DNA of 64,000 bases. Origin: Tetraselmis striata. Its lineage: Eukaryota; Chlorophyta; Chlorodendrophyceae; Chlorodendrales; Chlorodendraceae. The position numbers and the translations under genes were made by a program. Below the pieces are notes generated by a model. That model ran no database searches and had not been told where the DNA came from. It saw only the letters and a list, made by a program, of their open reading frames with translations. Shown piece after piece: positions 34,267-44,674 of this stretch (the first letter of the stretch is position 1; each line of letters opens with the position of its first letter). The stretch spans positions 124,001-188,000 of the forward strand of contig VCJN01002602.1 in the NCBI GenBank assembly GCA_006384855.1. Direction: 5' to 3'.

Positions 34267-34968
34267 CGGCAATGTGCTGCGCTAGTGCAAAGCGTGTCGA
34301 CGCCCCGCGCAAATGCTGCTACTGATCTTCTTGCTAGCTCATGTAATTATATCTTCTTGCTGCCCCGACGGTAACAATCAAGTACGCGCCCCCTCGCTGA
34401 GTCGCGCGCTGCGACAACTGTGCGACAGCTGTGCACGCGGCCTGACTACTGGGCGGAGGCGACTACGGCCCGGTAGTGGCACTGTGGCAGCGCAGCCGCG
34501 TGCGGGGGTACCACTCGTAGTGCGCGGGGTTTTTACCAGAACTGTTACCATAGGGCGCGGGGCTGCGTTTCTTGTCCGCCGCACGGCACTGCTCGCACGG
34601 TACGTTTTCGCGACGTGTATTAATATATTACATCAGTACCGTATGAGTAGCAAAGCGGCACTGTATATTAGGTCAGTCCCGTACGAGCAGGACGATGGGG
34701 CGGTGGACGCAGGTAAGACCATAAGTTTGCTCCATTTGTAATCCTTACGTCATATTGAAACCCGCCGGCGGTATAAACGCCGCGCATCGCAATTTCATAT
34801 TATATTGACGTATCCGTACTGCTTCGTGGTAAAACCTCACGAGTATTATTGCTTGGTAGTAAAAGTAACAGCAACTGCTGTACACGCGCCTGCTACTCGG
34901 ATTACGACCGATTTACCAGTACCCGTACCCGTAGCTCACGGTTGGCGGGAAGTCTGGATGATGGACGT
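34140..34968. other. 5' flank of the protease-like gene
   Basis: Holds a very long G tract (about 34228-34266, with one or two breaks) roughly 90-125 bases upstream of the start codon. No further gene. The open frame at 34313-34741 has no recognisable domain. Confidence 0.5.
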
Positions 34969-35999
34969 GACCAGGGTTGGGCTGCAGTATCTACTGCACT
35001 GCAGGCTGCAGTTTCTGCAGCCTGCAGCCTGCAGTTGAGCTACTGCACTGCAGCCTGCAGTGCTTCCCGAAAAAAGGCTGCAGTGCAGTTACCCAAAGTG
35101 CCCCAAATATATGCCCTTCACTGTCCCGTCCTACCCTATAATCAGCAGTTACATGAGCTAGCAGCAGAAGGCGATATCGGAAATCACCAAAGAAAAGGGC
35201 AATCAGAAAGGTCCTCTACAGCGACTGCGGGGTGGAAGCAGTAACATGAGAAGACGTGGAGTGGGCACGAGCACACGCATCAGACTTGGCCATCTGCACA
35301 CCGGCAGAGAGAATGCCGCCCAGGGTACCATGCACGCAAGCCGAGACCCGCTGCAACAGCCCCCGCCGTGTGCGCGACAGGTGACGGCGGAACTCAGCAG
35401 GTTGGCTGGCGACAAAGTTTCGAAGTGCCTGAACGGATTGACCACGAAGAAAGCAAGAGGTCGGGGCGGAAGGACCGCCAGGGAAGTTGCGCACAGCCAA
35501 CAGCACCGCGAAGATGTAGACCACCGTCAAAGCGGACTTCCCGAGACGGCCGCGGTCCTCAACCACAAAAGGGTAGTACCGGTGAACACCCTGCACTGGG
35601 GCGGAAGACGCCCGGTCCGCTGCCAACTTAGCATGCTCCGCCTCGGTCGCCGCGATCCCCGGGATGCACCAGCGGGGGTCGTTGCTCCAAGTGGGGGTCG
35701 TGGAGGACACGCACGCGAAGTCGATCATGTAATCGCACGCCGCCCCCCCCCCACCCCGCCAGCGTCAGGTCCGACGGCCGCGAGCGGTCCGCTGGGCGCA
35801 GCCCACTCGTCTCAAGGGTCAAGTCGCCGGCTCCCGAACGGTCCCGGTCAAGCACCGCCCCCGCATCAATTGCCACAGATGGTCAGCAGATCCAGTGCTA
35901 CTGCAGGCTGCACTGCAGCCTGCAGTGCTGCAGCATGTTGATTGGAGCCTGCATTGCAGCCTGCAGTACTGGAAAGTGGACTGCAGCCCAACCCTGGTC
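34969..35999. mobile_element. Fold-back element with CTGCAG-rich inverted arms
   Basis: The ends are a perfect 20-bp inverted pair (GACCAGGGTTGGGCTGCAGT at 34969 and its complement ending at 35999). Arms of about 95-105 bp continue as imperfect inverted repeats made almost entirely of CTGCAG, GCAGCC and ACTGCA words. No clear target-site duplication is visible. The interior contains a LINE endonuclease fragment on the minus strand. Confidence 0.7.
35216..35880 (-). pseudogene. Restriction-like endonuclease fragment of a LINE
   Basis: Minus-strand frames joined across a C-rich slip near 35737-35755 read RPSDLTLAGW, then MIDFACVSSTTPTW, EAEHAKLAADRAS, and YYPFVVEDRGRLGKSALTVV. This is the P-x-D...D...K layout of the C-terminal restriction-like endonuclease in R2/CRE-type LINEs, and the tail resembles VPFAVSEFGSLAPHAEAF at about 62220 in the intact-looking LINE. 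RT and the 5' part are absent. Confidence 0.6.
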
Positions 36000-36337
36000 G
36001 CGACGACAGCCAATGAGGCCATTTCGCATCTGTCGTCCTTTTTCTAGCAGCATGTTCCTCAAGAAAAAGAGGTGGCGGGGTTTTACTACTGGATATCCGG
36101 ATAAAAACCAAATCCCCATGATTTTTGTAATCTGAACTATTTATTTGAAATACTGCACTGGAGAAGCCGTAGCGACGCGTACGCACGGCCGCGCCTAGCG
36201 TCTGATGAGGCTGCTGCGTGCCATAATAAAATCCGCGCTATCCTGCTTGGTGGCGCCACGTATGCCGGTTCAAGCCCAAATTCGAGAAGCCGCTTGATTC
36301 TTGGTCGCAAATCAGACTTCCTAGAGTATTTTATTGT
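36000..36337. other. Short intergenic gap, nothing seen
   Basis: Lies between the fold-back element and the third DIRS-like element; no coding or repeat signal. Confidence 0.5.
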
Positions 36338-36534
36338 CATTGCTCAGTACTTACCTGAGGCTAGGCAGACAAACCGAGTGGCGCGGGCAGTCAAGTCGCA
36401 CCGCTACTCGTGAAACACTTCTACCGGCTGGCGCCTTTCGCGAGCTGGCCGCCGACATCTCCCGACCTCACAGTCCAGAACACTCCAGCACTACTTAGGT
36501 GGTGGTGGAAAGTCCCCTACGCTCATCCCTTTTG
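36338..36534. repeat. Terminal direct repeat, left copy
   Basis: Shares the CAGTACTTACCTGAGG, CCGAGTGGCGCGGGCA, CCCGACCTCACAGTCCAGAA and CATCCCTTTTG blocks with the right copy. Confidence 0.8.
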
Positions 36535-36924
36535 GACCTATCAAACACTAGTGCTTTGTACACCTTCAAAAGCTTGTACCCTTGCGCTACTAACTCGCAC
36601 CACAACAATCATCAAACAACGCGCCGTGGTGTGAGGGAGCGTTTATATACTTGACCTTTCGCCCGGAACAACACACGCTGCAATGCGCAGCGCGTTCGCT
36701 CGTCTCAGCATGCCCAGCCACGGCGACGACAACGGCAAGGCGCATGGCTCGTCTACCTCCTCCCCTACCCGTTTCACCGAGCTAGAGGCCATATTGGCGG
36801 ATATCGCAGCTTTGATGCGGTAAAAGTTCGTTAACCCCCATCAGCCTAACAACACCAACCCATCCGAGCCACATGCGCCCGCCCCGGGCGCCGCCACGAA
36901 GCGCTCTAACTAGATATATTTAGC

Positions 36925-37641
36925 TTGCGCACGACGACCCCCCCCCCTCCGCGCGCGCGAGTGGAGTCTGCGCGCCATGTCCCCCTGATGTTGACTACCT
37001 CACGTGGGAAGACTGGGCCCTCCTTATTGCGCATGGCTTCGCGGTTCAGCCATCGCCCGGCCTCTCAGCGACGCCGGACTTCTATGACATCGCGGCGGAC
37101 GATCGAGACCAGCCGATGCATGACAGAGAAGGGGCACCAGGCCACGCTGGACAAGTGCCGCTCTCTCTATGGCTATGGTTTCTACGATGCCGTCGCTCAC
37201 GCGGCCCTCCGCGAGACGGCAGCGGCGATTGATGGAGCCCTTGGCGAGGCGGTTGCCCCTCGTGTGCCGGACGTTGGCATCCTTAAGGCGGCTATCGCGG
37301 CCTACGGCGCCACAAACCAGAACCGACGCGACTTCTTCGTCTACCTCCGCCTCAAAGCGACGGGCGATGCGGACGCGAGGGACAAGACGCTCGCCGGGAT
37401 CATTGCACGCGCTCGCCGCCTCCGCCCCCGCTACCTTGAATACGGTCCGCCGGCGGTGGCAGCTCTCCGGAAAGAGCTTCTCCACCGCCAAGCCGAGTAC
37501 ATCGTCACCGCCGTGGCGAAGGCCCCCGTGCAGCAACGCTTCGGCGGCGGCCCCACCGAGGACGAGCCCACCCGCCTGCCCACCCAATTGTCCCCGAGCC
37601 GCAAGACCCCAAGAGCCCAAGCCCGGACCCGGTCGGCATAG
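36925..37641 (+). pseudogene. Gag-like region of the DIRS-like element
   Basis: A 238-codon open stretch sits where Gag is expected. Its second half (DVGILKAAIAAYGATNQNRR to ARRLRPRYLEYGPPAVAALR) reads as a helical protein. Its start is in a different frame from more plausible text near 36990-37110 (EDWALLIAHGFAVQ), which indicates a frameshift. No zinc knuckle was found. Family not recognised. Confidence 0.4.
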
Positions 37642-37799
37642 TCCGGCCAAGACCGATGAATGACGGTGCGGCCCGCCGTCCCGGTGTCACGACACGCGAG
37701 TCTACGTTCTTGCGCCACATGGCGGAAGCAATGGCGCAAATGGCGGCGAATTAGGGCGAGCTGGCGCGTGTTGCACTGGATATCCGGGAGTGCGTCCTG

Positions 37800-39140
37800 G
37801 TGCCGTTAAAGGCAGGACCGCCTCCACCCGTGCTTCCAGCGCGGTGCTTCGCTACAAGACGCCACGGACGCGCAGCTACTACGGTGATGGTGGAGCGAGG
37901 AAAGTTCAAGACTAGTCTGAGTTGCATCCCTAGAGCCGGAGGGGGGGCGGGCAACGAGTCACTACGTCTCACAAGCATTTCTAGTTCAAAGCCGGGCAGC
38001 AATGAGTGGCGGCTTGTGATCGACCCGGCGCGCCATCTCAACCTCTATAGCACGGTCTACAACATGTATTTCGAGACGCTCCGGCGGCTGCGTTACCATG
38101 CATGTCGGGGCGATTGGGCCTTCTCCTTCGACCTTGAAGACGGCTACTACGCCACGGGTCTGCGAGAGGACGTCCGAGACTACCACACGATCGACGTTCG
38201 CGGAACCTTGTGGCGCTTCGCGGCGCTGCCCGTGGGCTGGTCGCTCAGCCCTTACTATATCTGCACCCTAGCTAGTCGGCGTGCTGGGGCGCTACCTCCG
38301 CCAACCGGACTTCGCAACCTACGCGCGGTCGTCCCGGCCCTTGCTTCGACGTTTGCATCGGCGCAAGGCGCGGGGCGTCTGCCTACTATACCGTTCGTCG
38401 ACGACTTCTTTCTTGTCGTCCCGTCTCGCGAGGTGGCGTTACGGCTACGCACGATGGTGGATAAACTGTGGGGTCGTTTGGGCCTAGCCCGCCACCCCAC
38501 CAAAGCCCACCCCGAGCCTACTCAGCGCCTCCAACATATAGGGCTCAATATTGACCTCTCCGAGATGCGTTTCTCCGCCCCACCCGAGATGGAAGCTCCA
38601 ACGGCTAGTGGCCCTCGGCCGCGACCCGTTCTGCTGCGCTGCACGCTGCCGCCGCGTGCCCGCGTGAATGCTCGGTGCGCTGTTGGGGAAGGGGCAGCTC
38701 CTTTACCTGGCCATCCAGCCGGCGCGCTGCTACCTCCACGAGGCCCACAACGCCATGGCGTCCTACCCGTCGTGGAGCGGAGGTGTCAAACTGACGCGGC
38801 AGTTAATCCGCGACTTGGTGGCGTGATGCCCCCAGTAGGCACGACGGCGCCCCGATATTGCGGCCGGTCGCATCGTGCTACATGCACACCGACTCTAGCC
38901 AGTACTCTGGAGCGGTATTGAACGAGCGCGCAGAGGTGCGCGGTTTATGGTACGAGGACTGGGCGCAACACATCACGTACAAGGAATTAAAAGCGGTACG
39001 TCTCACAGCCCAGGCTTTCCTCCCTTCCCTGGTCAAGCGCAAAGTACTGATTTATGAGGACAACCAAGCGGTAGTCCACGTCCTCTCCAACCTTACGTCC
39101 CGCTCCCTTGTACTTATGGCGGAGTTGCGAAAAAATTGAT
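37800..39140 (+). pseudogene. DIRS-type reverse transcriptase and RNase H
   Basis: RT blocks in order: EWRLVIDPARHLN, WAFSFDLEDGYYATGL, LWRFAALPVGWSLSPYYIC, then the catalytic box IPFVDDFFLVV (VDD) near 38390, and LGLARHPTKAHPEP. RNase H follows after a frameshift: YMHTDSSQYSGAVLNE, HITYKELKAV and LIYEDNQAVVHVLSNLTS, giving its Asp, Glu and Asp. In a live element these copy the RNA and degrade the template. One shift lies near 38600-38860 between the domains. The match to the 24.3-27.3 kb copy is close in RNase H. Confidence 0.85.
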
Positions 39141-39850
39141 ACTTATTGGATGTGCGCGACATTCGGCTGGGCGTACGGTACATTCGCTCGGCGGCGAACG
39201 AGTGGGAGGACAAAATGTAACGCGTTGTGGACAAATTATTGGATTGGGCGGTCCATCCTCGTATTATCCGGTACGTCAACGGCTAATGGGGGCCATTTAC
39301 AGTGGATCGGCTGTATATCCTTGGACGGCGCTTGGCTACGGATCGGCTGCCACGGCCTCGTGCGGGATCTGAGCGAGGTGCGCTCCGGTGGCAGGGTAGT
39401 TTGGGACATGGTGGAGGTGGCGCTGGCCGCCACAAAGAACGCCCATGAACCCCGGTACATTTCCCGATGGTGGAATATTCGTACGGAGGCGGTGGACTCA
39501 CTATCCCTATTGGACGACATGTGGCGCCAAGGGGTGAACTGGTGTAGCCCTGCGTTTGGCCTGATGGACGACCTCGTGCTCAAGTTGCGCCAATCGGGAA
39601 CTGTTGCTCGGTCTTTCGCACCGGCGTGGTACGACCGGCCATGGATGCTGCGACTGCACGACCAGGCTACCGAGGTGCTGCACTGCCCCCTCCCCTCCCG
39701 CGACTTGTTCTTTCCCAGGGGGTTGTGTGCGAGCCCCGGCATCGGGCCACAGCGCTGGAGCGTGCGGCTCTTCCGTACGTGTCCCGTTTTGTCCTTTTTC
39801 TACCGCCCCCGTCGTACGGGACTCGCGAAATTGAATTCCCGTACTTCCAC
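39141..39850 (+). pseudogene. Post-RNase H bridge region of the DIRS-like element
   Basis: Frames give text like FTVDRLYILG near 39300, then NWCSPAFGLMDDLVLKLRQS near 39540 and AWYDRPWMLRLHDQATEVL. DIRS-order elements have such a region (TVDRFA... then W..PP....L) between RNase H and recombinase; in some it is methyltransferase-like, as at 20.3 kb. Counterpart text occurs at about 23.9-24.1 kb. Confidence 0.55.
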
Positions 39851-39989
39851 GGTGCGATTTCTGGGGGTGCCGGCGCTTTCCACCGCCCCCCGCGCGCGCA
39901 GTCGCGCGCCGCCACGGTACGCCATGCGTGCGGTCGCGCCGGTATCCTTGGCGGCCAGCATGCGCGCGGGCGCCCTCCGCCTGGTGAAC

Positions 39990-40500
39990 GCGGACGACAT
40001 GGGTCGACGGCTCTACGCGCGGCGGGCATCCTGTCCGCCACGCTAAAGCCGCGGTCGGGCACACCCTTCGCGTCGGAGCTCAACCTCATCATGGAGCTAC
40101 ATGCGCAGGAAGGCGTCTCCTTGCTGCAAGCGGACAGTCACGCCGCTCGTTGTCCGCTACATCGCGTGGGTTGCTGACCGCGGACGCAACAAGGCCGGGG
40201 CCTTTCAACCCTACCTTTCACGCGACCAACTGCTAGAGCCCGTTGCGCCTGGCCCCTTGGTCAACCAAGTCGTAAACGGCTGGAAGATGGAAGCAAGGGA
40301 TACCCATGCCACGGACGTCCTTGTGCCCTTGCCCGCGAAAGTCGCTCTTATTCGTTCGGCGCGCGCAGACCCTACGCAACGACCCTGCATGCGATTGGTA
40401 CGTTTTCCGCACGTGCCTCGGTACCGCAGTCAATTTCCTTTTCCTCAACCGGTCACACATGAGTACCACCGGTCGCGTTGGGGATAATCCCGTTGAATTC
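39990..40500 (+). pseudogene. Tyrosine recombinase N-terminal remnant
   Basis: Across frames: ELHAQEGVSLLQADSHAA, then YIAWVADRGRNKAGAFQPYL and LVNQVVNGWKMEARDTHATD. The VRYIAWVADRGR...FQPYLS pattern is the core-binding domain of DIRS/crypton-type recombinases and parallels VRYLAWI at about 1090. The catalytic C-terminus with Arg/His/Tyr was not found before 41052. Confidence 0.6.
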
Positions 40501-41051
40501 CGTACGAGGCGAACGAAGCCCACGGTCCGGACGAGTTGGTAACGGCTCTTCAGATTTCGCGTTCAACCCAACCGGATATTGCGGATCTCATTGGATTGCA
40601 CTAAGCGTTCGTTCGCTACCGTGCTACCGTGCTACCCGCGGTTACGCACTTTTGGTAACTGCCCGGTGACCGCCCCGGGTCATGGACTCCGGACAGACAC
40701 GGTTACCTAGTGGGATACCGTCGTATGCCGGGCCCTCGACGAGCGCCTGCCCCCCGGCTTCGTATGGACATCGCATTGTCTGCATAGCGGCTGTGCGTCG
40801 GCCGCTTCTGCAACTGGTGTTCCCCTCCCCAAGATCTGCCGGGGCGGCGACCTAGTGGACGGCAGCAACGTTGTCCACAACTACATCCTTCCTGGGATTT
40901 TGCACTCCGCCGGCAGCAAGTTATTTTTCTTCGTCTTTTTTACCCCGCCGGCCTTTCGGCCGGCGCTGTCATCCCGTGACCACTGACTGTTTCCGGGCGT
41001 GTCATGTGCCCTTCGGTTGCCCTGGGAAAGTGATACTCGCATTGCGTCTAA

Positions 41052-41335
41052 TCATTGTTCAGTACTTAACTGAGGTTAGGCACATACCGAGTGGCGCGGG
41101 CAATCAATTCGCACCGATGGTCATGAAATATGTGTACTACCGGCTGTCGTTGCTAATCTGTCTATACAACTTTCTGTAGGACTGGAACTGTCTATAGGAC
41201 TTTCCGAAGTTTCTAGAGTGGCAGCGGTTGGTGGCTGTTGCCAGCGACCGTCGACAACTCCCGACCTCACGGTCCAGAAAACTCAGCAAGCACTACTTTG
41301 TGGTGCTGGAGGGTCCCCTGCGCCCATCCCTTTTG
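41052..41335. repeat. Terminal direct repeat, right copy
   Basis: Pairs with 36338-36534; contains extra sequence near 41140-41220 with a doubled GTCTATA...ACTTTC motif. Confidence 0.8.
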
Positions 41336-42142
41336 ATGTAGCGCTACTCGGAGACAGCGCGCGAGATCTACGATTTTACCCCATATTGAATAACAAACTT
41401 ATAATCATCATCTCGTTAGTTGCGGCCGCGCCACCCGCGCCAGTCCCCGACGCCGGGAATAGGCCACCAACCCAAAGCCGCCCTGGCATGCATCACTGCT
41501 CACTGCTCATTGTCCCACCCGTCAGTACCCAAACTCAGAACCGCCTCCCCGTGCTACTCGACGGGCCGCCAGTTCACCGTGCCCGAGCGATCGGGGAGCC
41601 ATCCCCGTCCTGTTGATCGCCAGCCGCGATTGGCGTGGCTGCACCCTCGGTCGCTATCGTGGGGTCTCGTGAAGGTCGAGCGACGCGGAATAGAGCGAGC
41701 ATAACACGACGAATCTATACATCATGACCGAGGCCCCAGAATCGGTGCCTATGTATGCATGGCGCCGGACGGGCGGGGCGGCACTGAATAGGCGGCGGGA
41801 CCGGGGCGTGGGTGGTGGAGCGGTGGACTGGGCGGCAGTCGCGACGTAGCGACTATATGGCTCGCGGGGTGGCCCGGAACGACCATGAAACGTACCGGAT
41901 GGGCCTGCCGAAAGGCCCTCGATGCCAATATATATAGATAGGACGTCCTACTTATTTTATCCTAGCTTTGCGCGAATCTAGGACCTTGGGAGGTCGAAGA
42001 CAAGACGTCCTTGATTTATTCTACGATCTAGCGGCTTCTTGAATATGGAGTTTTCCTACGGATTAGCGGCGAATCTGCGACTATAGCCGTTCGTCTACGG
42101 GTAGCGGCTCTTCGGATATGGGCTTGATATAGATAGGCTTTA
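41336..42142. other. Intergenic, no gene seen
   Basis: No coding signal. From about 41940 the sequence grades into short repeated words (CTACGGATTAGCGGC, TCTACGGGTAGCGGC) before the 42.1-kb duplication. Confidence 0.5.
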
Positions 42143-42668
42143 TTGAGGTATCAAGCTCGAAAAGGGTGCCGATCGGACTTGGATGTCATCATCCGATATT
42201 GTAGAGCTTGAATACCCGTCTGAACCGGGCCGAGGACCACACCACAGGACTGTACGAGGTACTGTCCCAACACCCCTCATGGTTCCGAGGAGAGGGAGGA
42301 CAGGGAAGGCTGGGTAGAGATCCTAGGACCTGAGCCATAGAAGCCGGAAACATCCGCGCTTGAGCCTTGATGTAGGAGAATTTCTGGAATTTGATGATCG
42401 CGTCACCGGAAGCTGCGAATCGGTCTTACACCGGATATAGCGGATGAAGGGGAACCCATGAAATCTTGAAATTCTTCAAGCGGGAGTCGAACCCGGGTCT
42501 GTTGTCATACAGGCTCGCCACCTAAGCTCCGAAACCATATTGAGATATCAAGCTCGAAAAGGGTGCCGATCGGACTTGGATGTCATCATCCGATATTGTA
42601 GAGCTTGAATACCCGTCTGAACCGGGCCGAGGACCACACCACAGGACTGTACGAGGTACTGTCCCAAC
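42143..42668. repeat. ~128-bp direct duplication flanking a tRNA-like segment
   Basis: The block TATCAAGCTCGAAAAGGGTG through GGACTGTACGAGGTACTGTC occurs at about 42146-42270 and again at about 42544-42668, nearly identical. The spacing is about 398 bp. A tRNA-like segment lies directly next to the second copy. Confidence 0.85.
42480..42545 (-). repeat. tRNA-derived (SINE-like) segment
   Basis: On the minus strand: GGTTTCGGAGCTTAGGTGGC (A-box-like D arm), then CGAGC, then CCCGGGTTCGACTCCCG (T arm, B box GGTTCGACTCC). The D and T arms can fold, but the acceptor stem does not pair and the anticodon loop has the wrong size, so it is not a working tRNA. It opens with the same GGTTTCGGAGCTT as each unit of the 30.35-32.07 kb array. 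Confidence 0.6.
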
Positions 42669-43682
42669 AGGCTTCGTACCACACCCCCGCCGCCGAGCCA
42701 TGGCCACACGTCGCGATTGAGCATCACACCACCTACTCTCACAAGATATCCACCCGCCCATCTTGCGCGTGACATTGATTGACCCTGTAGTGGGAAATTT
42801 ACTGTTTTGCATGTCTGGACAGTATGCACAATCAGGGGAGCTAAACCGACCGTACGGCTGCGCGACAATATCGGAGCCGAACGGCAGGTGCAACAAAGTC
42901 ATGCCATGCCCGCGGAGAGGGGAGCAACCCATCACTTCAGCGGCAGCCAGCATGCGCGGCGCACCACAGCAACCGCCAGGCGCGATATACAACCAAGCGC
43001 AGTGTCCGGGAGATTATGCGACAGCAGTGACATCGAGTAGCATTCATCCATCATTGCACTCATTATTATGGTACGGTAGGCTTCGGCAGGGAGGCAAGGG
43101 GTAATGATTGATACAATGTAATCACGTGAATTTTGTTTAGAATTGCCCTCGTCTTGTGCTGTTTTGCATCTTACTGAATTTTTGATGTCAATTATAATGT
43201 TCCTGGCCAATGGCCAATAGCATTGATAGAACAACCCAATTGCATCTTATGCAGTGTTTTGACAGTACTTTGTAGTAGTTGTGAATGCAGCATGAGAGAA
43301 AAAAGGGGCGCTAAAAAAGAGGGGAGGGGGCACTCAAAGCGACAAATCAAGTTATGTCATCATCAGCTTGGCCTGACCGGGGGCGGGGGGGGGGGGGGGG
43401 GGGGAGGGGATTCGTGCGACTGTGGATCATGAATTGGATCAACCCCACAGCAGTGTGCCACGTAGCGCGCTGTCCGACGTAGGACTAATCGTTGCGATGG
43501 CTCGAGACCGGTGCCGGCTACTTGCATGTAGCAAGCATCTCCCCAAGCCCTGACCGCCTCACTTTCAGCTTCCCATCGGTCAGCTGGCCGACTCCTTCAC
43601 GGCCAGGCATCGCCTTGCGCGTCCGCGCTCGCAATATGGAGTCTGGATCGACGGCCCATTCTGTCTAAAGGCGGCGAGGCGT
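42669..43682. other. Intergenic, no gene seen
   Basis: Contains a G tract at about 43386-43404. Open frames are short. Frames at 43580-43797 on the minus strand continue the reading of the 43.7-44.4 kb ORF in shifted frame and may be its decayed end. Confidence 0.4.
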
Positions 43683-44426
43683 TCACCAACAACAACGAGG
43701 CCCGCGTGAGCCACTCCTTGTCCGACGCCAGGAACAGCAACTTGCAATCCGAAATCGTGTTTTGCGGGAGACAACCGGCGGCGGAGCGGTGGAACAATCG
43801 TAGAACATAGGTGGCACGGGCACGGGCGTCAGTATTTCGGTAGTACGCCCAAGCACACGTTCACTTGGGTGCACGGTGGGCATCTCAAAATGATCTGCGA
43901 GGTCCAATATAACAGCCACCTGGCGGACGGTTGGTGCTGGCACTGCCCTCCTCCTCGCAAAGGAGACAAATTCAGGAACCGTTCTTTTGGACCCCTCGGT
44001 AGAGGCTCCAGAACCGGACGCTTGCCTGGTGGTCGGCGCAGTCATGGTACCAGCCCCTTCGGCGGGGACCTCGGGCGCAGAAGCGGGAATTGGCTCCTCC
44101 AGCGCGGGCTATTTCCCCGACTCCGGAATATTATTGACACGGCGCTCGGAGGCTTTACGGCTTGTTGGGATACTTTCCTTCGCCTCGGATTTTAGAACAA
44201 ACGAACAACTCCCCTCCTCGCTGCTTACTGACAAGCGCCTCAACGCATCGCAAAGCCTGCGGCAAGCCATAGCTGCACCCTGGGGCATGTGAAGGGTAGG
44301 TAGTGGAGGGCTGTGCCGGCCCAGTCCGGGTGGCGGAGTGAGGGCGGAGCGGTCGGCCATTGCGCGCCCCTCGCAGCCACAGCCAAACTGCGGTGCTCTT
44401 CTGCGGTGTAGTGATGCGCAGCTCAA
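43683..44426 (-). pseudogene. Unrecognised ORF with one in-frame TAG
   Basis: One minus-strand frame is open from 44426 to 43683 except for a single TAG at 44109-44111. The text on both sides (AKESIPTSRKASERRVNNIP before, LEEPIPASAPEVPAEGAG and RQVAVILDLADHFEMPTVHP after) reads like one protein with an acidic/Pro linker. No family recognised. The first ATG in frame is near 44360. It lies 3' of the ESV1-like gene on the same strand, separated by about 250 bp. It could be a decayed gene or retroelement ORF, or an exon pair of an unmodelled gene. Confidence 0.35.
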
Positions 44427-44674
44427 TTATCACCTGTTGACGTGATCACCAAGGGCAGCAGCGGTGCCACGGGATATCATGGCGCCTGCTTGTGTCGCTA
44501 CCGGATGCGGCGCATCGTCGCTCACAGGGTTGAAAGCTCTGCGGGTTGACTTGCCGGTGGGGGCTGGTTACTCTGCTACACCGGACGCAGCCCGCAACTA
44601 CTCGCACTACGCAGACAAACCGCACATCACCGGCGCTGCCGCCCCGGCTGCTCCCCATCCCCCGGTCAAGCAAG

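Larger units (their letters stand above)
36338..41335 (+). mobile_element. DIRS-like retroelement with RT, RNase H and recombinase remnants
   Basis: Direct repeats at 36338-36534 and 41052-41335 flank plus-strand Gag-like, RT, RNase H, bridge and tyrosine-recombinase sequence in the canonical DIRS order. The right repeat is longer because of an internal ~85-base expansion. Inner B-type repeats were looked for and not found. Frameshifts in every domain show it is inactive, but it is the most complete DIRS-like copy here. Confidence 0.8.

Noticed and set aside
42480..42545. Functional tRNA gene on the minus strand
   Set aside because: D and T arms look right, but the acceptor stem does not pair and the anticodon loop is of the wrong size; treated as tRNA-derived repeat.
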